A stretch of 64,000 nt of DNA from Silanimonas sp. (GCA_018334015.1 JAGXTI010000024.1:59296-123295), one strand, 5' to 3'; counted from the first letter of the stretch, positions 33,162-45,271 are shown. Program-made: numbers and translations. The notes: generated by a model not told the origin, from the sequence alone.

Positions 33162-34319
33162 ATGCCCCGAGGCCCGGCCTACCCCAGCGACAGCGCCGAC
33201 TACCGCGCCAGGGCCGAACGCCGGCTGCCGCGTTTCCTGTTCGATTACCTCGATGGCGGCGCCGGTGAGGAGCAGACGCTCGCCGCCAACCCGGCCGGCT
33301 GGGCCGCACTCCGGCTGCGCCAGCGCGTGCTGGTCGATGTCGCCGGCGTCGACACCGGCACCACCCTGCTGGGTCAGGCATGTACCCAGCCGCTGGTGCT
33401 GGCACCGGTCGGGCTGGCCGGCCTGATGGCGCGGCGTGGCGAGGTGCAGGCGGCGCGTGCCGCGCAGGCCCGGGGGTTGCCGTTCTGCCTGTCCACCGTG
33501 GGCCTGTGCGGCTTTGCCGAGGTGGCCAGCCACAGCGGCGCGCTGCCCTGGTTCCAGCTCTACATGCTGCGCGACCGCGGCCTGGTCGATGCTCTGCTCG
33601 ACGGGATCTGGGCGGCCGGCTGCCGGACCCTCGTCTTCACCCTCGACCTGCCCCTGCCCGGCCCGCGTCGCCGCGACCGCCGCCACGGCCTCGGCCAGCC
33701 GGGTTTGCGGCCACGACTCCTCAAGCTGGCCCAGACCTTGGCCCGTCCCGGCTGGGTCTGGGACGTGGCCCTGCGCGGTCGTCCTCTGGCCTTCGGCAGT
33801 CTGGGCGCGCATGTGCCCGCCGCCCGAAACCTCGAAGCCTTCCGCCACTGGGTCGATGCCCAGTTCGACCCGACGGTGACCTGGCGCGACCTCGACCGCC
33901 TGCGCCAGCGGTGGCACGGGCGGCTGGTGTTGAAGGGTCTGCTCGATGCCGACGATGCCCGGCTCGCCCTCGCTGCCGGTGCCGAGGGCCTCGTGGTCTC
34001 CAACCACGGTGGCCGCCAGCTCGACGGCGCGGCCTCAACCGCGCACTGCCTGCCGGCCATCGTCGACGCGGTTGACGGTCGCTGCGAGGTGCTGGTCGAT
34101 GGCGGCCTGCGCAGCGGCATCGACCTGTTCCGCGCCCTGGCGCTCGGTGCCCGTGGCGCCCTGATCGGGCGGCCCTGGGCCTACGCGCTGGCGGCTGGCG
34201 GCGAGGCGGCGGTGCACGCCCTGCTCGGCCAATGGCAGGAGGAATTGTGCAGCACCATGGCCCTGACCGGCGTCACGCGGATCGCCGACATCGGCCGGCA
34301 GCACCTTGATCCCGACTGA
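33162..34319 (+). CDS. FMN-dependent alpha-hydroxy-acid dehydrogenase (lactate/mandelate dehydrogenase family)
   Basis: This 385-residue TIM-barrel enzyme is similar to LldD and mandelate dehydrogenase. The catalytic base is in VVSNHGGRQLDGA (H282), the conserved lysine in LVLKGL (K258), and the FMN-phosphate site in VLVDGGLRSGIDLFRALALGARGALIGRPW. The N-terminal substrate region is FDYLDGGAGEE. It oxidises 2-hydroxy acids to 2-keto acids. Downstream is a thiamine-diphosphate enzyme able to act on 2-keto acids, suggesting sequential steps. The exact substrate cannot be told from sequence. Confidence 0.85.
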   Translation: MPRGPAYPSDSADYRARAERRLPRFLFDYLDGGAGEEQTLAANPAGWAALRLRQRVLVDVAGVDTGTTLLGQACTQPLVLAPVGLAGLMARRGEVQAARAAQARGLPFCLSTVGLCGFAEVASHSGALPWFQLYMLRDRGLVDALLDGIWAAGCRTLVFTLDLPLPGPRRRDRRHGLGQPGLRPRLLKLAQTLARPGWVWDVALRGRPLAFGSLGAHVPAARNLEAFRHWVDAQFDPTVTWRDLDRLRQRWHGRLVLKGLLDADDARLALAAGAEGLVVSNHGGRQLDGAASTAHCLPAIVDAVDGRCEVLVDGGLRSGIDLFRALALGARGALIGRPWAYALAAGGEAAVHALLGQWQEELCSTMALTGVTRIADIGRQHLDPD

Positions 34320-34340
34320 ACCCCCGCAACGGAGCCACCG

Positions 34341-35999
34341 ATGCCGAACGGCGCGCAAGCCCTGATGAAGACCCTGGCCGATGCCGGCATCGAGGTCTGC
34401 TTCACCAACCCCGGCACCAGCGAAATGCATTTCGTGGCGGCACTCGACGACGAGCCACGGATGCGAGCCGTGCTCGCCCTGTTCGAAGGCGTGGCCACCG
34501 GCGCCGCCGACGGTTACGCACGCATGGCCGGCAAGCCCGCCGCCACCCTGCTGCATCTCGGCTGCGGCCTGGGCAATGGACTCGCCAACCTGCACAACGC
34601 CCGCAAAGGCAAGGTGCCGGTGCTCAACATCGTCGGCGACCACGCCACCCACCACGCGCCGCTCGATGCGCAGTTGCAATCCGACATCGAAACGGTGGCG
34701 CGCAACGTCTCGCCGGGTTTCGTGCGCACCTCGCTGCGCACCGACCGACTCTGCCGCGATGCCGTGGACGCCATCACCGCCGCTCGCGGCCTGCCCGGCC
34801 AGGTCGCCACCCTGATCCTGCCCGCCGACGTGAGCTGGGGCGAGGGCGGCGTGCCGGAACCGCCGCCGCCGCCACCCACGCCTGCAGCGGCCGATGCCGC
34901 CACCGTGGCGGCGGTGGCCGACGTGCTGCGCAGCGGCGGCAGGACCGCGCTGCTGCTCGGTGGCCAGGCCCTGCGCGAACCCGCCCTGCTCGCCGCGGCG
35001 AAGCTGGCGGCACACTGCGACGTGCGCCTGCTGGCCGAGGTGTTCCCGACCCGGCTGGAACGCGGTGCCGGCCTGCCGGCGGTCGAGCGCATCGCCTATC
35101 TCGCCGAATTGGCCAGCGTGCAGTTGGCCGAGTTCGATCATCTGGTGCTGGTCGATGCCAAATCGCCGGTGTCCTTCTTCGCCTACCCTGGCAAACCCAG
35201 CCAACTGGTGCCGGCCGGCTGCACCGTGCACACTTTTGCCGCTGCCAGCGAGGATGCTGTCGCCAGCCTCGAGGCGTTGGTCGCCGCCCTCGATGCCGAC
35301 TCGGCCACGCCGCTGCTGGCCGCGCCGTCACGACCCGGCCGACCGCGTGGCCGGCTCACGGCGGCCAAGGTCTGCAAGGCACTCGGCCACCGGCTGCCGG
35401 AGCGCGCCATCCTGATCGACGAGGCGATCACCTCCGGTCTGACGCTGCCAATGCTGACCGCCGGTGCGCCGCGCCACGACCTCATCACCCTGACCGGTGG
35501 CGCCATCGGCCAAGCCCTGCCGAACGCCATCGGCGCGGCGATCGCCTGCCCGGACCGGCCGGTGATCGCGCTGGTGGGCGACGGGTCGGCCATGTACACG
35601 ATCCAATCGCTGTGGACGATGGCGCGCGAGCAGCTCGACGTCACCACGATCGTCTTCAATAACGCCCGCTACTCGGTGCTCAATGTCGAACTGGAACGGG
35701 TCGGCGCCGAGCGCATCGGCCCGAAGGCCCGCGCCCAACTCGATCTCGATGGCCCACGCCTCGATTTTTGCCGGCTGGCGCAAGGCCAGGGCGTGCACGC
35801 CGTTCGCGCCGACAGCGCCGAGGCCTTCCTGAAGGCGCTGGATTACGCGCTTGCCCAGCCCGGCCCGCACCTGATCGAAGCGGTGGTGCCAGAGGCTCTG
35901 GGCGGCGCCAAACGCCGCATCCTGCCTTGGCTGCTGCGTGCCCTGCCCCAACTCCCGAAACCGCTGGCGTTGGCGCTCAAGCGCCGCCTCGCCCCTTGA
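34341..35999 (+). CDS. thiamine-diphosphate-dependent enzyme (acetolactate synthase/benzoylformate decarboxylase superfamily)
   Basis: The 552-residue protein has the three-domain ThDP architecture. The N-terminal PYR domain carries the catalytic glutamate in LFEGVATGAADGYARMAGKPA (E49). The central domain lies at about 190-330, after a proline run. The C-terminal PP domain has the ThDP/Mg motif LVGDGSAMYTIQSLWTMARE ending at FNNARYSVL. No FAD-binding signature is evident. It likely decarboxylates or ligates a 2-keto acid. It is the last gene of the operon; a bidirectional terminator follows at 36017-36047. Confidence 0.83.
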   Translation: MPNGAQALMKTLADAGIEVCFTNPGTSEMHFVAALDDEPRMRAVLALFEGVATGAADGYARMAGKPAATLLHLGCGLGNGLANLHNARKGKVPVLNIVGDHATHHAPLDAQLQSDIETVARNVSPGFVRTSLRTDRLCRDAVDAITAARGLPGQVATLILPADVSWGEGGVPEPPPPPPTPAAADAATVAAVADVLRSGGRTALLLGGQALREPALLAAAKLAAHCDVRLLAEVFPTRLERGAGLPAVERIAYLAELASVQLAEFDHLVLVDAKSPVSFFAYPGKPSQLVPAGCTVHTFAAASEDAVASLEALVAALDADSATPLLAAPSRPGRPRGRLTAAKVCKALGHRLPERAILIDEAITSGLTLPMLTAGAPRHDLITLTGGAIGQALPNAIGAAIACPDRPVIALVGDGSAMYTIQSLWTMAREQLDVTTIVFNNARYSVLNVELERVGAERIGPKARAQLDLDGPRLDFCRLAQGQGVHAVRADSAEAFLKALDYALAQPGPHLIEAVVPEALGGAKRRILPWLLRALPQLPKPLALALKRRLAP

Positions 36000-36016
36000 G
36001 TCCCCGCTCCAACGAA

Positions 36017-36047
36017 AAAAGCCACCCTGCAGAGCAGGATGGCTTTT
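36017..36047. terminator. bidirectional rho-independent terminator
   Basis: Arms AAAAGCCACCCTGC and GCAGGATGGCTTTT (one mismatch) with loop AGA. A-tract on the left and T-tract on the right let it serve both the plus-strand ThDP operon and the minus-strand tRNA operon. Confidence 0.85.
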
Positions 36048-36082
36048 GACGGCGAAGTCCAAGGCAAAGCCGTGGGTTGGCG

Positions 36083-36158
36083 TGGCGTCCCCACGGGGAT
36101 TCGAACCCCGGTCGCCTCCGTGAAAGGGAGGTGTCCTAGGCCTCTAGACGATGGGGAC
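36083..36158 (-). tRNA. tRNA-Glu (anticodon UUC)
   Basis: The 76-base cloverleaf begins GTCCCCATCGTCTAGAGG. The anticodon loop CCTTTCAC gives UUC. The T-arm is GGGGTTCGAATCCCC. The 3' CCA is encoded (36083-36085). It follows tRNA-Ala by 23 bp and shares its promoter. Confidence 0.97.
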
Positions 36159-36181
36159 GCAAAGAGGATGCAGCGAAAAAG

Positions 36182-36257
<76 letters not shown>

Positions 36258-36276
36258 ACCGAAAGGAGAGGCGCGC

Positions 36277-36305
36277 ATCATAGGCAGCGCGCCAAAAAAC
36301 GTCAA
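36277..36305 (-). promoter_or_regulatory. sigma-70 promoter of the tRNA operon
   Basis: Minus strand: -35 TTGACG (36300-36305), 17-base spacer, -10 TATGAT (36277-36282), followed by a GC-rich discriminator GCGCGCC typical of stringently controlled stable-RNA promoters. The -35 overlaps the end of the DUF1249 gene. Confidence 0.8.
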
Positions 36306-36805
36306 GCACCTTCGACAAGAACCGTGTGCGCGATGTCATCGGCATCGGCGCGGCGCAGTGTTGCGGCGCCGTGCCCCTGGCCTTCAAGGTACTGCAGCCA
36401 TTTGCTGAGAAAGCTGTTCATGCGCAGGCGATGGCCCAGCATCACCTGCGGCGCGGGATGCAGGCCGAGCACATCCTGCCAGTGCCGCCCGACATGGCAG
36501 GTGTGGGCCTCGAGCTGACGCGAGTCGAGGTAGGCGCGCAAGACCGCCGAGGGGTCCGGGTTGCCGGTGATCGGGTCGCGCAGAGCGTAGGAAAGGCGCA
36601 ACTCCAGGGTATGGGCGTGGCGCTCCAGCACCTCGACGTGCAGGTCGAGCCCGTCGCCCACGCTCGAACACCAGCGCCCCGAGACCAAGCGGTGCAGGCC
36701 GAACATCCGCTCCATGCGCTCGTGGTTCTCGGCGTACAGGCCCATCAGCCAGGCGAAACGCCCGAGTGCGGGGTACGGCAGAGCGTGGCGGTTCTGGCGG
36801 GGCAT
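36302..36805 (-). CDS. DUF1249 family protein
   Basis: The 167-residue protein is related to E. coli YqiB. The N-terminal LGRFAWLMGLYAENHERMERMFGL and the central ERHAHTLELRLSY match the family. Unlike YqiB it has an extended C-terminus ending in DDIAHTVLVEGA. Start MPRQNRHALPYPAL lies 4 bp after the ppsR stop on the same strand, so both are probably co-transcribed. Function of DUF1249 is not established. Its 3' end contains the -35 element of the tRNA promoter. Confidence 0.72.
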   Translation of the reverse strand: MPRQNRHALPYPALGRFAWLMGLYAENHERMERMFGLHRLVSGRWCSSVGDGLDLHVEVLERHAHTLELRLSYALRDPITGNPDPSAVLRAYLDSRQLEAHTCHVGRHWQDVLGLHPAPQVMLGHRLRMNSFLSKWLQYLEGQGHGAATLRRADADDIAHTVLVEGA

Positions 36806-36809
36806 CGGG

Positions 36810-37631
36810 TCAGAAGTAGGACGGCCGGCGCAGGCCGATTCGGGCGACGATCTTGCTGGCGATTTCTTCGATCGAGGTGTGGGTGGTGCTGAGCACCGGG
36901 ATCTGCTCGCGATGGAACATGGCCTCGGCGATCGCCACCTCGCGCTTGCAGACTTCCAGCGTGGCATAACGTGAGCCGGGCTTTCGCTCCTCGCGGATCT
37001 TCTGCAGGCGCGAAGGGTCGATGGTGAGCCCGAACAGCTTGCGCCGATGCCGGCGCAGTTTTTCCGGCAAGCGATCGGCGTCGAGGTCGTCCGGCGTGAG
37101 CGGGTAGTTGGCGGCGCGCAGACTGTGGTGCAAGGCCAGATACAGGCAGGTCGGTGTCTTGCCGGAACGCGACACACCCACCAGCAGCACATCGGCCTCG
37201 TCGTAATCGAGATCGACGCCGTCGTCGTGGGTGAGGGCGAAATTGGTGGCCTCCATGCGCCTTTCGTAGGCCTCGGGGTCGACCATGGCGTGAGCCCGCC
37301 CGACCCGTGGCTGTCGACGCTGGCCCAGAGCCTGCTCGAGGCGCTCCAGGAAGGGTTCGAACACGTCCAGCACCAGGGCACCGCTGGCGGCCAGTTCGCG
37401 GGTCATCTCGCCATCGACGATGGTGTTGATGACGATCGGCTGCACCCCGCGCGATTCGCCATCGGCGCGGATGGTGGCAGCGATCTGGCGGGCTCGTTCA
37501 AGGCTGTCGATGAAAGACAGGCGCTGGCACTCAAAGGCCTGGTCGCCGAACTGGGTGAGCAGACTGTTGCCGATGGTCTCGGCGGTGATGCCGGTGCCAT
37601 CGGAGACGAAATAGACGGGGCGGATGCTCAT
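36810..37631 (-). CDS. ppsR: phosphoenolpyruvate synthase regulatory protein (DUF299 kinase/pyrophosphorylase)
   Basis: This 273-residue bifunctional enzyme inactivates PEP synthase by ADP-dependent threonine phosphorylation and reactivates it by phosphorolysis. The start [21 protein letters not shown] is diagnostic. The P-loop is [15 protein letters not shown] (about residues 148-162). It is divergent from its target gene ppsA across 108 bp. Length matches E. coli PpsR (277). Confidence 0.94.
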   Translation of the reverse strand: MSIRPVYFVSDGTGITAETIGNSLLTQFGDQAFECQRLSFIDSLERARQIAATIRADGESRGVQPIVINTIVDGEMTRELAASGALVLDVFEPFLERLEQALGQRRQPRVGRAHAMVDPEAYERRMEATNFALTHDDGVDLDYDEADVLLVGVSRSGKTPTCLYLALHHSLRAANYPLTPDDLDADRLPEKLRRHRRKLFGLTIDPSRLQKIREERKPGSRYATLEVCKREVAIAEAMFHREQIPVLSTTHTSIEEIASKIVARIGLRRPSYF

Positions 37632-37739
37632 GCGGGCTCGCAGGGCCGGGACTGCCTCGCAGCGTAACGGCTCCCGGTGAAGGTTCAATCAGGCGGCCCG
37701 CGAGACCCGTGCTTGTTCCTGCCGCGCCCAGCCCGGACA

Positions 37740-40160
37740 ATGGGCGTTTCCCCCGCCGTGCCGGAGCATCGTTTGGACACCCCCGTTCTTTGGCTGCAGG
37801 ACCTCCGCCTTTCCGATCTCGCCCGGGTGGGCGGCAAGAACGCCTCGCTGGGCGAGATGATCGGCCATCTGGCCCAGCTCGGCGTCTCGGTGCCCGGTGG
37901 CTTTGCGACCACGGCCGAGGCCTTCCGCCAGTTCATCGCCGAGAACGCGCTGCACGACCGCATTTACTCCAAGCTCGCCACGCTCGATGTCGAGGATGTG
38001 GTTGCACTGGGCCGCGCCGGTGCCGAGATCCGCTCCTGGGTGATCGAGGCACCGTTGCCGGCATCGCTCGATACCGCCATCCGCGAGGCCTACGCGCGGA
38101 TGTGCCGCGAGGCCGGCGCCAGCGACCTCGCCGTGGCCGTGCGCTCCTCGGCCACCGCCGAAGACCTTCCGGATGCCAGTTTCGCCGGCCAGCAGGAAAC
38201 GTTCTTGAACGTGACCGGCGCCGACGACGTGGTGCGCAAGGTCAAGGAGGTCTTCGCCTCGCTCTACAACGACCGCGCCATCGCCTACCGCGTCCACCAC
38301 GGCTTCAAGCACGAGGACGTGTTCCTCTCGGCGGGTGTGCAGCTGATGGTGCGCTCCGACCTCGGCGCCTCCGGCGTGCTGTTCACGCTCGACACCGAAT
38401 CCGGCTTCCGCGACGTGGTGTTCGTGACCGCCAGCTACGGTCTTGGCGAGTCCATCGTGCAGGGCGCGGTGAACCCCGACGAGTTCTACGCCTACAAGCC
38501 GAACCTCGAAGCCGGCCGGCCGGCCATCCTGCGCCGCACGCTGGGCAGCAAACAGATCCGCATGGTGTATTCGAGCGCGTCCGGCGAGCGGGTGCGCAAC
38601 GAGGCCACGCCGCCCGAGCTGCGCGACCGATTCTCGCTCTCCGACCATGACGTCGAGGAGCTGTCGCGGCAGGCACTCACCATCGAGAGGCACTACGGCC
38701 GCCCGATGGACATCGAATGGGCGAAGGACGGCATCACCGGCAAGCTCTACATCGTGCAGGCCCGACCGGAGACGGTGAAGTCGCGCACCCGCGCCACCCA
38801 GGTCGAGCGCTTCCGCCTGCAACGGCGTGGCGAGGTGATCGCGCAGGGTCGTGCCATCGGCCAGAAGATCGGCACGGGCATCGCCCGCGTGATCCGCAAC
38901 GTGGCCGAGATGAACCGCGTGCAGCCGGGTGACGTGCTGATCGCCGACATGACCGACCCCGACTGGGAGCCGGTGATGAAGCGCGCCGCCGCCATCGTCA
39001 CCAACCGCGGTGGCCGCACCTGCCACGCCGCGATCATCGCCCGCGAGCTCGGCGTGCCGGCGGTGGTTGGCACTGGCGATGCGCTGCAACGCATCCCCGA
39101 CGGCACGCCGGTGACGGTGAGCTGTGCCGAGGGCGACACCGGTTTCATCTACGCCGGCCAGCTGGCCTTCGAGAAGGTCGTGGCCGACCTCGACAAGATG
39201 CCGCCCGCCCCGCTCAAGATCATGATGAACGTGGGCAACCCGGAGCGCGCTTTCGACTTCGCGCAACTGCCGCACCAGGGCATTGGCCTCGCCCGGCTCG
39301 AGTTCATCATCGCCCGCCAGATCGGCGTGCACCCGCGCGCCCTGATCGAATACGAGAAGCAACCGGCCGACATCCGCGCCCAGATCGACCGGTTGATGGC
39401 CGGTTACAGCGATCCGGTGAGCTTCTACGTCGAGCGTCTGGTCGAAGGCATCGCCACGCTGACGGCGGCCTTCGCGCCGCATCCGGTCATCGTGCGGCTG
39501 TCGGATTTCAAGTCGAACGAGTACGCCAACCTGGTCGGCGGCGCCGCCTACGAGCCGCACGAGGAGAACCCGATGATCGGGTTCCGCGGTGCCTCGCGCT
39601 ACATCCACCCGGATTTCAAGGACTGTTTCGCGCTCGAATGCCGCGCCGTCCGCAAGGTCCGCGACGAGATGGGCCTGAAGAACCTCTGGGTGATGATCCC
39701 CTTCGTGCGCACGCTGGCCGAGGGCCAGGCCGTCATCAATACCCTCGAGGCCCATGGTCTGGTGCAGGGCAGCACGTCCGGCAACCCGGACGGGCTGAAG
39801 GTCATCATGATGTGCGAGCTGCCCTCGAACGCCCTGCTGGCCGACGCGTTCCTCGACCTTTTCGACGGCTTCTCGATCGGCTCGAACGACCTGACCCAGT
39901 TGACCCTCGGCCTCGACCGCGATTCCGGCATCGTCGCCCACCTGTTCGACGAACGCGACCCGGCAGTCAAGAAGATGCTGGCCATGGCCATCTCGGCCGC
40001 GCGTGCCCGCGGCAAGTACGTCGGCATCTGCGGGCAAGGCCCGAGCGACCATCCTGATCTGGCCGAGTGGCTGATGGACCAGGGCATCGAGTCGGTGTCG
40101 CTCAACCCCGACACCGTCGTCGACACCTGGTTGCGGCTCGCTCGCCACAAGGCTGGCTGA
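37740..40160 (+). CDS. ppsA: phosphoenolpyruvate synthase
   Basis: This 806-residue enzyme makes PEP from pyruvate and ATP for gluconeogenesis. The N-terminal ATP-grasp domain has [13 protein letters not shown] and [23 protein letters not shown]. The swivelling phosphohistidine domain has [24 protein letters not shown] with the catalytic histidine, next to the threonine targeted by PpsR. The C-terminal TIM barrel contains [11 protein letters not shown] and [28 protein letters not shown]. Start at ATG 37740 is plausible; a TTG 11 codons later is an alternative. Confidence 0.95.
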   Translation: MGVSPAVPEHRLDTPVLWLQDLRLSDLARVGGKNASLGEMIGHLAQLGVSVPGGFATTAEAFRQFIAENALHDRIYSKLATLDVEDVVALGRAGAEIRSWVIEAPLPASLDTAIREAYARMCREAGASDLAVAVRSSATAEDLPDASFAGQQETFLNVTGADDVVRKVKEVFASLYNDRAIAYRVHHGFKHEDVFLSAGVQLMVRSDLGASGVLFTLDTESGFRDVVFVTASYGLGESIVQGAVNPDEFYAYKPNLEAGRPAILRRTLGSKQIRMVYSSASGERVRNEATPPELRDRFSLSDHDVEELSRQALTIERHYGRPMDIEWAKDGITGKLYIVQARPETVKSRTRATQVERFRLQRRGEVIAQGRAIGQKIGTGIARVIRNVAEMNRVQPGDVLIADMTDPDWEPVMKRAAAIVTNRGGRTCHAAIIARELGVPAVVGTGDALQRIPDGTPVTVSCAEGDTGFIYAGQLAFEKVVADLDKMPPAPLKIMMNVGNPERAFDFAQLPHQGIGLARLEFIIARQIGVHPRALIEYEKQPADIRAQIDRLMAGYSDPVSFYVERLVEGIATLTAAFAPHPVIVRLSDFKSNEYANLVGGAAYEPHEENPMIGFRGASRYIHPDFKDCFALECRAVRKVRDEMGLKNLWVMIPFVRTLAEGQAVINTLEAHGLVQGSTSGNPDGLKVIMMCELPSNALLADAFLDLFDGFSIGSNDLTQLTLGLDRDSGIVAHLFDERDPAVKKMLAMAISAARARGKYVGICGQGPSDHPDLAEWLMDQGIESVSLNPDTVVDTWLRLARHKAG

Positions 40161-40162
40161 AC

Positions 40163-41113
40163 ATGGCCGCGCCCCCCGTCCTGCCCGCTGTGCCACCGGC
40201 CCTGCCGGTGGCCGCTGACGAGGCGCTGGGCCTGCTGGATCAGCTGCGCCAGCAACTCCAACAGCTCGATTGGCTGGGTCTTGCCGCTCAGTGGGGCCTG
40301 CGCCTGCTCGCGGCGGTGCTGGTGTTCGCCGTCGGCCTGTGGCTTTCACGCAAACTGAGCCGGATGCTGGAAAACGCCCTGCGTCGTGCAAACGTCGATC
40401 TGATGCTGTGCAGTTTTCTGCGCAACATCACCTACTTCGGCGGCCTCATCGTCGTCACCGTGGCCGCGCTGACACAGATCGGCATCCCGCCGGCCTCGTT
40501 GCTGGCCGTGCTCGGTGCCGCCGGCCTCGCCATTGCGCTCGCCTTGCGCGACTCTCTGTCAAATCTCGCTTCCGGGGTGATGCTGATCCTGTTGCGCCCC
40601 TTCAAGGCCGGCGACTACGTGCAGATCGCCGGGCAGGAAGGCACGATCGAGCAGGTGCAGGTGTTCCAGACCCGACTGCGCACCATCGACAACCGGATCA
40701 TCGTGTTGCCGAACAGCCAGATCACCAGCGCGCCGATCATCAACTTCACCGCCATGCCCCGTCGGCGGCTCGACCTGACCGTGGGTGTCGACTACGACGA
40801 CGACCTCACCGAAGCCAGAGCCGCACTCTTGGCGGTGGCAGCAGCCAGCCCGCGGGTGCTGAAGGATCCGGCCGCCGATGTGCTGCTGACCTCGCTGGCG
40901 GGAAGCAGCGTCAACCTGATGCTACGGGCCTGGGTCAACACCACCGATGTGGTGGGAGCGAGAAGCGAACTGCTGGAGGGCATCCATACCGAACTGCGTC
41001 GACGTGGACTCTCCATCCCCTACCCGCAGCGCGACCTGCACATCTACCACCACGGCGAGACGCCCGGAGGCAAGGTTTCAAAGCGCGAACTGATCGACGA
41101 CGGCGGTCCTTGA
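40163..41113 (+). CDS. MscS-family mechanosensitive channel
   Basis: The 316-residue protein has three membrane helices: about 44-62, 88-108, and the pore helix rich in Gly/Ala, LGAAGLAIALALRDSLSNLASG. The beta domain (KAGDYVQIAGQEGTIEQVQVFQTRLRTIDNRIIVLPNSQI) and cytoplasmic C-terminal domain are complete. It opens on membrane tension to release solutes under hypo-osmotic shock. It lies 2 bp after ppsA and may be co-transcribed. It is convergent with orn, 28 bp apart. Confidence 0.92.
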   Translation: MAAPPVLPAVPPALPVAADEALGLLDQLRQQLQQLDWLGLAAQWGLRLLAAVLVFAVGLWLSRKLSRMLENALRRANVDLMLCSFLRNITYFGGLIVVTVAALTQIGIPPASLLAVLGAAGLAIALALRDSLSNLASGVMLILLRPFKAGDYVQIAGQEGTIEQVQVFQTRLRTIDNRIIVLPNSQITSAPIINFTAMPRRRLDLTVGVDYDDDLTEARAALLAVAAASPRVLKDPAADVLLTSLAGSSVNLMLRAWVNTTDVVGARSELLEGIHTELRRRGLSIPYPQRDLHIYHHGETPGGKVSKRELIDDGGP

Positions 41114-41141
41114 ACCGGTCCGCCGGCCCTGCGCAGCCGGC

Positions 41142-41711
41142 CTAGGGCGACTGCCCGCCCAAGGCCCCCATGTGGCGGCGGTAATGGCGGAGTTCCTCGA
41201 TCGACTCGAGCACATCGGCCAGCGCCGTGTGCCGACCCTGCTTGTTCACGCCCGCGAACACGCCGGGCGCCCAGCGGCGCGCCAGTTCCTTGATCGTCGA
41301 AACGTCGAGGTTGCGGTAATGGAACCAGCCCTCCAGCCTCGGCATCAGCCGGGCGAGGAAACGGCGGTCCTGGCAGATCGAGTTGCCGCACATCGGCGAC
41401 TGCCCCGCCGGCACCCAGCGCGAGAGGAAATCGCAGGTGAGCGCCTCGGCGTCGGCCAGGGAATGCGGGCTGGCCAGGACACGGTCCCAGAGGCCCGACT
41501 GGCGGTGCGTGCCGCGGTTCCAGTCGTCCATCGCCTCCAGAACCGCCAAGGGTTGCCGGATCGCCAGCGCTGGGCCTTCGGCGAGCACGTGCAGCTCGGG
41601 GTCGGTGACCACGGTGGCGATCTCCAGCAGGGTGTCGCGGCCGGGGTCGAGGCCGGTCATCTCGAGATCGATCCAGATGAGGCGGGCGCTGTCGTTGGCA
41701 GGTGAATGCAT
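41142..41711 (-). CDS. orn: oligoribonuclease
   Basis: The 189-residue DEDDh exonuclease degrades dinucleotides and other very short RNAs, including pGpG from c-di-GMP turnover. Visible motifs are [39 protein letters not shown] and [14 protein letters not shown]. Start [11 protein letters not shown] was chosen: TACACT lies exactly six bases before it and there is no ribosome site. An ATG 12 codons upstream lies beyond that element and is unlikely. It follows tadA by 42 bp. Confidence 0.95.
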   Translation of the reverse strand: MHSPANDSARLIWIDLEMTGLDPGRDTLLEIATVVTDPELHVLAEGPALAIRQPLAVLEAMDDWNRGTHRQSGLWDRVLASPHSLADAEALTCDFLSRWVPAGQSPMCGNSICQDRRFLARLMPRLEGWFHYRNLDVSTIKELARRWAPGVFAGVNKQGRHTALADVLESIEELRHYRRHMGALGGQSP

Positions 41712-41717
41712 CGTGAC

Positions 41718-41723
41718 AGTGTA
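41718..41723 (-). promoter_or_regulatory. -10 element TACACT, six bases before orn ATG
   Basis: Minus-strand TACACT, then GTCACG, then ATG. This is the fourth perfect instance of the TACACT-N6-ATG arrangement in the window. Confidence 0.5.
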
Positions 41724-41753
41724 AGCGCTACCGGGCTTTCCGGTCACCGTTCG

Positions 41754-42229
41754 TCACCCGGGGCCGGCCTTTCGACGGCGTTTGCGGCGGAAGTAGTCGG
41801 TCAACAGTTGCGCCGCCGCCTCGGCGCAGACACCGCCCTCGACCAGAACGCGGTGGTTGTGACGGGGATCGGCCAGCAGATCGAACACGCTGCCGGCCGC
41901 GCCCGTCTTCGGATCGCTGGCGGCGAACACCAGACGGGCGATGCGGGCGTGCACCATGGCCATCGCGCACATCGCGCAGGGTTCGAGCGTGACGTAGAGC
42001 GTGGTGCCGAGCAGGCGATGGTTGCCGAGGCGCTGCCCGGCCCGGCGCATCGCCACGATCTCGGCATGGGCACTCGGGTCGTTCTCCGAGAGGTTACGGT
42101 TCCAGCCCTCGGCCAGCAGCGAGCCGTCAGCGGCCACGAGCACGGCACCGACCGGCACCTCGTCGTCCTCGCGTTCCGCGCGGCGGGCGAGGTCGAGGGC
42201 GAGGTGCATCCAGTGGTGGTCGGTGTCGT

Positions 42230-42239
<10 letters not shown>
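41754..42239 (-). CDS. tadA: tRNA(adenine(34)) deaminase
   Basis: This 161-residue zinc deaminase converts A34 to inosine in tRNA-Arg(ACG). Zinc ligands and the catalytic glutamate are in [11 protein letters not shown] and [16 protein letters not shown]. The N-terminal helix [15 protein letters not shown] is typical, and the C-terminus ends in a basic RRKRRRK tail that contacts RNA. It overlaps the end of guaA by 10 bp on the same strand. Length is normal. Confidence 0.94.
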
Positions 42240-43813
<1,574 letters not shown>

Positions 43814-43816
43814 CGC

Positions 43817-45271
43817 TCACTGCCGGTAGTTCGGCGGTTCCTTGGTGATCTGCACGTCGTGCACGTGGGCCTCGCGGGTACCCGCGTGGGTCACGCGGAC
43901 GAAGCTCGGCTTGGTGCGCATCTCCTCGATGCTGGCGCAGCCGACATAGCCCATCGAGGCGCGCAGACCGCCGGCCAGCTGGTGCACCACGTTGGCGAGC
44001 GGGCCGCGGTAGGGCACGCGGCCTTCGATGCCTTCCGGCACCAGCTTGTCGGCATCCGAGGCGTCCTGGAAATAGCGGTCCTTGCTGCCCTGCTGCATGG
44101 CGCCGAGGCTGCCCATGCCGCGGTAGCTCTTGTAGCTGCGGCCTTGGAACAGCTCGATCTCGCCGGGCGATTCCTCGGTGCCGGCGAACAAGCCACCGAT
44201 CATGATGCTGGAGGCGCCGGCGACGATGGCCTTGGCCAGATCGCCCGAATAGCGCACGCCGCCATCGGCGATCAGCGGAATACGGCCCTTCAGCGCCTCG
44301 GCGACCATGCCCACGGCGGTGATCTGCGGCACACCGACCCCGGCCACGATCCGCGTGGTGCAGATCGAGCCCGGGCCCACGCCCACCTTGACCGCGTCAG
44401 CACCGTGGGCCTCGAGCGCCAGGGCGGCTTCGCCGGTGACGATGTTGCCGCCGATGACCTGCAGCTGCGGAAAGTGCTTCTTGGCCCAGGCCACGCGCTC
44501 GAGCACGCCCTGCGCGTGACCGTGCGCGGTGTCGACCACGATCACGTCCACACCAGCAGCCACCAGGGCCTCGATGCGCGCCTCGGTGTCGCCGCCCACG
44601 CCCACCGCCGCGCCGACCACGAGACGCTCGCTCGGGTCCTTGGCGGCGTTCGGGTTGTCGCGGGCTTTCTGGATGTCCTTGACGGTGATCAGGCCGCGCA
44701 GCGCGAACTGGTCGTCGACCACCAGCACTTTCTCGATGCGGTACTGGTGCAGTTTGGCCAGCACCTCCTCGTCGGTCGCGCCCTCGCGCACGGTCACCAG
44801 CCGGTCGCGTCCGGTCATGATGCTGCTCACCGGCGCGTCGAGGCGGGTCTCGAAACGCATGTCGCGGCCGGTGACGATGCCCACCAGCTGGCCGTTCTCG
44901 ACCACCGGCACGCCGGAGATGCGCCGCGCCCAGGTCAGTTTCAGCACCTCGCCCACGGTCGTGCCCGGGCTCACGGTGAAAGGCTCGCGGATCACCCCGG
45001 CTTCGAACTTCTTGACCTCGGCCACCTCGGCGGCCTGCCGCTCCACGCCCATGTTCTTGTGGATGATGGCGATGCCGCCGAGCTGGGCCATGGCAATGGC
45101 CAGTCGCGCCTCGGAGACGGTGTCCATCGCCGCCGCCACGATCGGCAGGTTGAGGGCGAGGCCGCGGGTGAACCGGGTGGTGAGCGAGACGTCCTTGGGC
45201 AGCACCGTGGAGTGCGCCGGAATCAGGGAAACATCGTCGAAGGTCAGGGCTTCCGCCTGGACGCGCAGCAT
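43817..45271 (-). CDS. guaB: inosine-5'-monophosphate dehydrogenase
   Basis: This 484-residue enzyme oxidises IMP to XMP with NAD+, the committed step to guanine nucleotides. The TIM barrel starts [18 protein letters not shown]. Two CBS domains are inserted (about residues 95-205). The catalytic cysteine loop is [20 protein letters not shown], followed by [15 protein letters not shown] and the flap [16 protein letters not shown] -10-like hexamer (45300-45305) precedes it. It is the first gene of guaBA. Confidence 0.97.
   Translation of the reverse strand: MLRVQAEALTFDDVSLIPAHSTVLPKDVSLTTRFTRGLALNLPIVAAAMDTVSEARLAIAMAQLGGIAIIHKNMGVERQAAEVAEVKKFEAGVIREPFTVSPGTTVGEVLKLTWARRISGVPVVENGQLVGIVTGRDMRFETRLDAPVSSIMTGRDRLVTVREGATDEEVLAKLHQYRIEKVLVVDDQFALRGLITVKDIQKARDNPNAAKDPSERLVVGAAVGVGGDTEARIEALVAAGVDVIVVDTAHGHAQGVLERVAWAKKHFPQLQVIGGNIVTGEAALALEAHGADAVKVGVGPGSICTTRIVAGVGVPQITAVGMVAEALKGRIPLIADGGVRYSGDLAKAIVAGASSIMIGGLFAGTEESPGEIELFQGRSYKSYRGMGSLGAMQQGSKDRYFQDASDADKLVPEGIEGRVPYRGPLANVVHQLAGGLRASMGYVGCASIEEMRTKPSFVRVTHAGTREAHVHDVQITKEPPNYRQ

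Noticed and set aside
37689-40391. 900-codon open frame on the minus strand opposite ppsA
   Set aside because: It mirrors the ppsA codons in a high-GC sequence and has no recognisable domain; ppsA itself is unmistakable.
41114-41141. Terminator between mscS and orn
   Set aside because: Only a 6-bp GCCGGC dyad without a T-tract is present, too weak to call.
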